Shown: positions 7,503 through 11,380 of the stretch, one piece after another
How the letters are laid out: the number at the start of each line of letters is the position of its first letter
Position numbering within the stretch: the stretch's first letter is position 1
NCBI GenBank assembly: GCA_946481355.1
Contig: CAMLNH010000050.1
Location: forward strand, 1 to 11,380
Direction of reading: 5' to 3'
From: an uncultured Curvibacter sp.
GTDB taxonomy: Bacteria > Pseudomonadota > Gammaproteobacteria > Burkholderiales > Burkholderiaceae
Length of the DNA: 11,380 nt
Position numbers and translations under genes: made by a program
The notes under the pieces: generated by a model
What the model was told of the DNA's origin: nothing
Seen by the model: only the letters and a program-made list of their open reading frames with translations
The model's database searches: none

Positions 7503-7532
7503 AGTGTCATAGGCTATTGATATAGCCACACT
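7503..7532 (+). other. stem-loop upstream of the reverse transcriptase
   Basis: GGCTAT (7512-7517) pairs with ATAGCC (7522-7527) across a TGAT loop, and AGTGT (7503-7507) pairs with ACACT (7528-7532), leaving a CATA bulge: eleven paired bases. The AT-rich stretch 7452-7625 between the queA remnant and the RT gene holds no ORF I would call. It also contains CTTTCCCA (7551-7558) facing TGGGAGAG (7569-7576 region), a second possible pairing. Several RT defence systems use a nearby non-coding RNA as template, so this is where one would look, but pairing alone does not establish an RNA gene. Confidence 0.4.
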
Positions 7533-7625
7533 ACAAGACCTCGCTTAGACTTTCCCAGGGCACCCACTGTGGGAGAGACGGCTCTGCTTCAGTTGCCGCT
7601 TCGTGAACATAAGGGAAAGAGATCA

Positions 7626-9290
7626 ATGAAAGAACTTGCTGTCACCGCTCTATATAGCAACGTAATATTTTCTTCGGATGAGCGCCATTTTCAGGAGGCA
7701 CTTACACGATGGAATTATTTTCCCAACCAAAAGGCGGCCGTATCAGAGCTGCCGCCCTGCATCAGCACTAGACGATTCACCCCAGAAATCGCAGAGAAGC
7801 TAGTCGCGACTATCAAGCTCAGTGAAAGTCGCAAAAAACTTGGCTTCGACCTTGTTGATTATCGCGCCACTCGATACAACAATGTTTCTCGTGTTCTCGG
7901 GCTAATTCATCCCCTTGCATACGCTCACGTCTACAACACACTCCAACAGCATCGCGCCCAGTTAATCGAAGCGATGACTGATGAAAACAGCGCCGTGTGC
8001 GTCAACACGCATACAGACGGGCGAGTGCTGATCATGAATTATGAAGATCAAGAGTCAAGAACTCTAAAGGCTATTGAGCAAAGCTTTGGGAAAAAGTATC
8101 GTGCGCATGCCGATATATCAAACTGCTTTTCATCTGTTTACACGCACTCTCTGGAATGGGCAATCCAGGGATTTAATCAGGCGAAAGCTAATTTGGTGAG
8201 AAAAGAGCGGGTTAACCACTGGAGCAGTGAAATAGATAAAGTTCTTAGAGCATCTAAGCGCAACGAAACATCCGGCTTGCCTGTTGGTCCGGCATCATCA
8301 AGCATAGCTGTAGAGGCCATCTTGGCCGCAGTCGACAAAGAACTCAGGGGGCGCTTCTCATTTATTCGATATGTCGACGACTACACAGCGTTATGTACGT
8401 CATATGATGAAGCGCAAGATTTCATCCGAATACTGGGGAACGAGCTGGCTCGTTATCGTCTTGCGTTAAATATTGCGAAGACGTCGATAGTTAAGCTACC
8501 CGAACCCACTCAAGACAAATGGGTGACGGAGCTTACGAATATGGCTCCATCCCTACTTCGCGAGAATGGGCGGCCGCTTCCACTAAAGACCAGCGATGCG
8601 ATCCAGTTCCTAGATCATGCGGTTCGACTAAACAACGAAACACCTGATGGCAGCATCCTCAAATTTGCCGTCGCTTCGATTTCGTATCGCCTGGAGGGAA
8701 AGAGCGCAGCAGACGTATTTCAGTATGTTTTGAACCTTGCCTGGCATTATCCGATTCTCCTCCCTTATCTCGAACAAATTGACGCTCGCTCGGAGTACTA
8801 TGACAAAGATCAGCTCATAGAAAAGCTGAACGGGATAATATCGACCAATACACTACATCGCAGATCAGACGGGGTTAGCTGGGCTCTTTATTATCTTGAG
8901 CGACTTGGCGCAAGCCCAGAAAATCAACTGATTGCGAAGATTATCGAATCTAGAGACTGCGTACCTATCACCTTACTTTCGAAGTTTGGAGAGGCTGAAG
9001 ATCAGCTAATTCAGTACGCAAACACTTTGGCCGAGGAGCATCCCTACGAGAGAGATAAGAACTGGCTTTTCCTGTATCAACTCTATCGGACAGGCAAGAT
9101 AAACACTCCCTATGACGATGAGCCGACCTTTGAAATACTGAAAAAATACGATGTCGACTTTCTATCGGCTCAAGGTAACGCCAGTCGGGCTGAGGACTAC
9201 TGCTTTCATATTCAGAATCCGTTTATTGAACCTCATCAGATTCAAACTTTTGACCAATGGATGGAAGCTGAAGCAGCCCCTACAACATGA
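7626..9290 (+). CDS. reverse transcriptase of the Abi/DRT ('unknown group') type, putative phage-defence protein
   Basis: A 554-residue RNA-directed DNA polymerase. In the RT domain (about residues 120-295) the first catalytic Asp is D163 (HADISNCFSSVYTHS), motif 4 is GLPVGPASSS (217-226) and the catalytic YVDD is at 249-252 (IRYVDDYTAL). The later LNIAKTSIVKLPEP (about 281-294) fits the palm/thumb end. The remaining 260 residues are Leu- and Tyr-rich, probably helical, with no nuclease or integrase motif I recognise. There is no group II maturase domain, and the GLPVGP and YTHS forms resemble RTs of abortive-infection and defence-associated (DRT) lineages; I cannot assign a subclass. I choose ATG 7626, behind a purine-rich AGGGAAAGAG; a GTG at 7569 in the same frame would add 19 unconvincing residues. 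Codon use is much more AT-rich than all neighbours, pointing to horizontal transfer. Confidence 0.85.
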   Translation: MKELAVTALYSNVIFSSDERHFQEALTRWNYFPNQKAAVSELPPCISTRRFTPEIAEKLVATIKLSESRKKLGFDLVDYRATRYNNVSRVLGLIHPLAYAHVYNTLQQHRAQLIEAMTDENSAVCVNTHTDGRVLIMNYEDQESRTLKAIEQSFGKKYRAHADISNCFSSVYTHSLEWAIQGFNQAKANLVRKERVNHWSSEIDKVLRASKRNETSGLPVGPASSSIAVEAILAAVDKELRGRFSFIRYVDDYTALCTSYDEAQDFIRILGNELARYRLALNIAKTSIVKLPEPTQDKWVTELTNMAPSLLRENGRPLPLKTSDAIQFLDHAVRLNNETPDGSILKFAVASISYRLEGKSAADVFQYVLNLAWHYPILLPYLEQIDARSEYYDKDQLIEKLNGIISTNTLHRRSDGVSWALYYLERLGASPENQLIAKIIESRDCVPITLLSKFGEAEDQLIQYANTLAEEHPYERDKNWLFLYQLYRTGKINTPYDDEPTFEILKKYDVDFLSAQGNASRAEDYCFHIQNPFIEPHQIQTFDQWMEAEAAPTT

Positions 9291-9375
9291 GGTATGCGTT
9301 GCCGGCCTAAGGACGCTGCCTTCATCATTCAGAACGTCGCGATCAAATATTGCGCTCTCTCAGTCAAGAGACTGA
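9291..9375. other. short spacer between convergent RT and fghA, with small hairpin
   Basis: The spacer carries no gene. TCAGTC (9360-9365), loop AAGA, GACTGA (9370-9375) forms a 6-bp hairpin overlapping the fghA stop codon. Neither strand has a T run after it, so a terminator role is doubtful. Confidence 0.35.
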
Positions 9376-10194
9376 CCGCGCATGATGCGCAAAATGGTCC
9401 GCCATCACACTCGCGATGAAGTAATAGCTGTGGTCGTAGCCCGCATGCCGGCGCAGCGTGAGCGGATGGCCGGCGGCGGCACAGGCAGCTTCCAGCAGTT
9501 CAGGCCGCAGCTGCTTGCGCAAAAACTCATCGGTCTCGCCCTGGTCCACCAGGATGGGCAGGCGCTCCGTCGCCGTGGCCACCAGCTCCACCGCATCCCA
9601 TTCCTTCCACGCCGAGGTGTCCGCACCCAGATAGGCCGTGAAGGCCTTCTGACCCCAGGGCACTTGCGTGGGCGCGACCACGGGCGCGAAGGCCGAGACA
9701 CTGCGGTAGCGACCCGGGTTGCGCAGGGCGGTAACAAGGGCACCGTGGCCGCCCATGCTGTGACCGAAGATGCCGCGCGCATCCGTCGCGGGGAAGTTCT
9801 GCTCGATCAGCGCGGGCAGCTCCTGGACCACGTAGTCCGCCATGCGGTAGTGCTGGGACCAGGGCGCCTGCGTGGCGTTGAGGTAAAAGCCCGCGCCTTC
9901 GCCCAGGTCGTACGTGTCTTCATTGGGCACACCGGGGCCGCGCGGGCTGGTGTCGGGGGCGACGAGGATGAAGCCGTGCCGTGCCGCGTGTTCCTGCGCG
10001 CCGGCCTTGGTGATGAAGGTCTGCTCGTTGCAGGTCAGGCCGGCCAGGTAATAGAGCACGGGGCACTTCTGCCCGTCCACGGCGGCCGGCGGCAGGTAGA
10101 CGCCGAATTTCATCTCGCAGCCCAGGGTGGTGGACATGTGTTTCCAGACTTCCTGACGGCCGCCAAAGCTGGCGTGGCGCTCGACGCGGTTCAT
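9364..10194 (-). CDS. fghA: S-formylglutathione hydrolase
   Basis: A 276-residue cytosolic serine hydrolase (esterase D family) that splits S-formylglutathione to formate and glutathione, the second step of glutathione-dependent formaldehyde oxidation. The nucleophile is S146 in GHSMGGHGA, the acid probably D222 (DQGETDEF) and the base H255 (GYDHSYYF), at positions close to those of known family members. The N-terminal RQEVWKHMSTTLGCEMKF and the LAGLTCNEQTF block are diagnostic. The length is normal and the protein intact. The ATG at 10194 has AGGAG about 9 bases upstream. It lies 20 bp downstream of the adhC stop on the same strand, so the pair is one operon carrying out consecutive reactions. 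Confidence 0.95.
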   Translation of the reverse strand: MNRVERHASFGGRQEVWKHMSTTLGCEMKFGVYLPPAAVDGQKCPVLYYLAGLTCNEQTFITKAGAQEHAARHGFILVAPDTSPRGPGVPNEDTYDLGEGAGFYLNATQAPWSQHYRMADYVVQELPALIEQNFPATDARGIFGHSMGGHGALVTALRNPGRYRSVSAFAPVVAPTQVPWGQKAFTAYLGADTSAWKEWDAVELVATATERLPILVDQGETDEFLRKQLRPELLEAACAAAGHPLTLRRHAGYDHSYYFIASVMADHFAHHARSVS

Positions 10195-10214
10195 TCTTTT
10201 CTTCTCCTCGTGGT

Positions 10215-11378
<1,164 letters not shown>

Positions 11379-11380
11379 GC

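Noticed and set aside
7162..9363. Transposon or integrative element carrying the reverse transcriptase
   Set aside because: I found no terminal inverted repeats, tRNA attachment site, integrase or transposase in the block; foreign composition alone does not define an element.

Overview
This looks like chromosomal DNA from a high-GC betaproteobacterium, probably Burkholderiales (inference from GC-rich codon use, the MNIO/DoxX gene set and the class III alcohol dehydrogenase/S-formylglutathione hydrolase pair; no rRNA or other taxonomic marker is present). Most of the window is tightly packed. One clearly more AT-rich block (about 7450-9360) carries a reverse transcriptase gene of foreign character.

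Layout. 1-1154 is the 3' end of a bufferin-type (MNIO) operon: a 5'-truncated BufC/DUF2063 gene followed by a DoxX gene. 1222-3079 holds a divergent pair unrelated to it, a LysE/RhtB-type exporter (minus) and an aldo/keto reductase (plus). 3090-7161 is a second, self-contained bufferin locus. On the minus strand an ECF sigma factor (SigF type) overlaps its DUF1109 anti-sigma factor (NrsF type). Divergently on the plus strand come doxX, a small secreted Cys-rich bufferin precursor (bufA), and a large gene fusing the MNIO enzyme (DUF692, BufB) to its partner protein (DUF2063, BufC). 7256-7451 is a decayed C-terminal fragment of queA. 7626-9290 encodes a single reverse transcriptase resembling the Abi/DRT ('unknown group') RTs linked to phage defence. 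9364-11324 (minus) is a glutathione-dependent formaldehyde detoxification operon, adhC-fghA.

How the second bufferin locus should work. The membrane anti-sigma protein NrsF has cysteines at 130 and 180 that could sense metal or thiol stress and release the sigma factor. I find three near-identical promoters of the form GTAACY-N16-CGAA. One drives sigF itself, one doxX, one bufA; the sigF and bufA copies share an identical 13-mer. Two strong hairpins, the second ending in TTTT, sit between bufA and the bufB-bufC fusion and probably make much more precursor than enzyme. The product would be a secreted, post-translationally modified, probably copper-binding peptide. The LysE exporter, the AKR and the formaldehyde operon have no visible link to this circuit.
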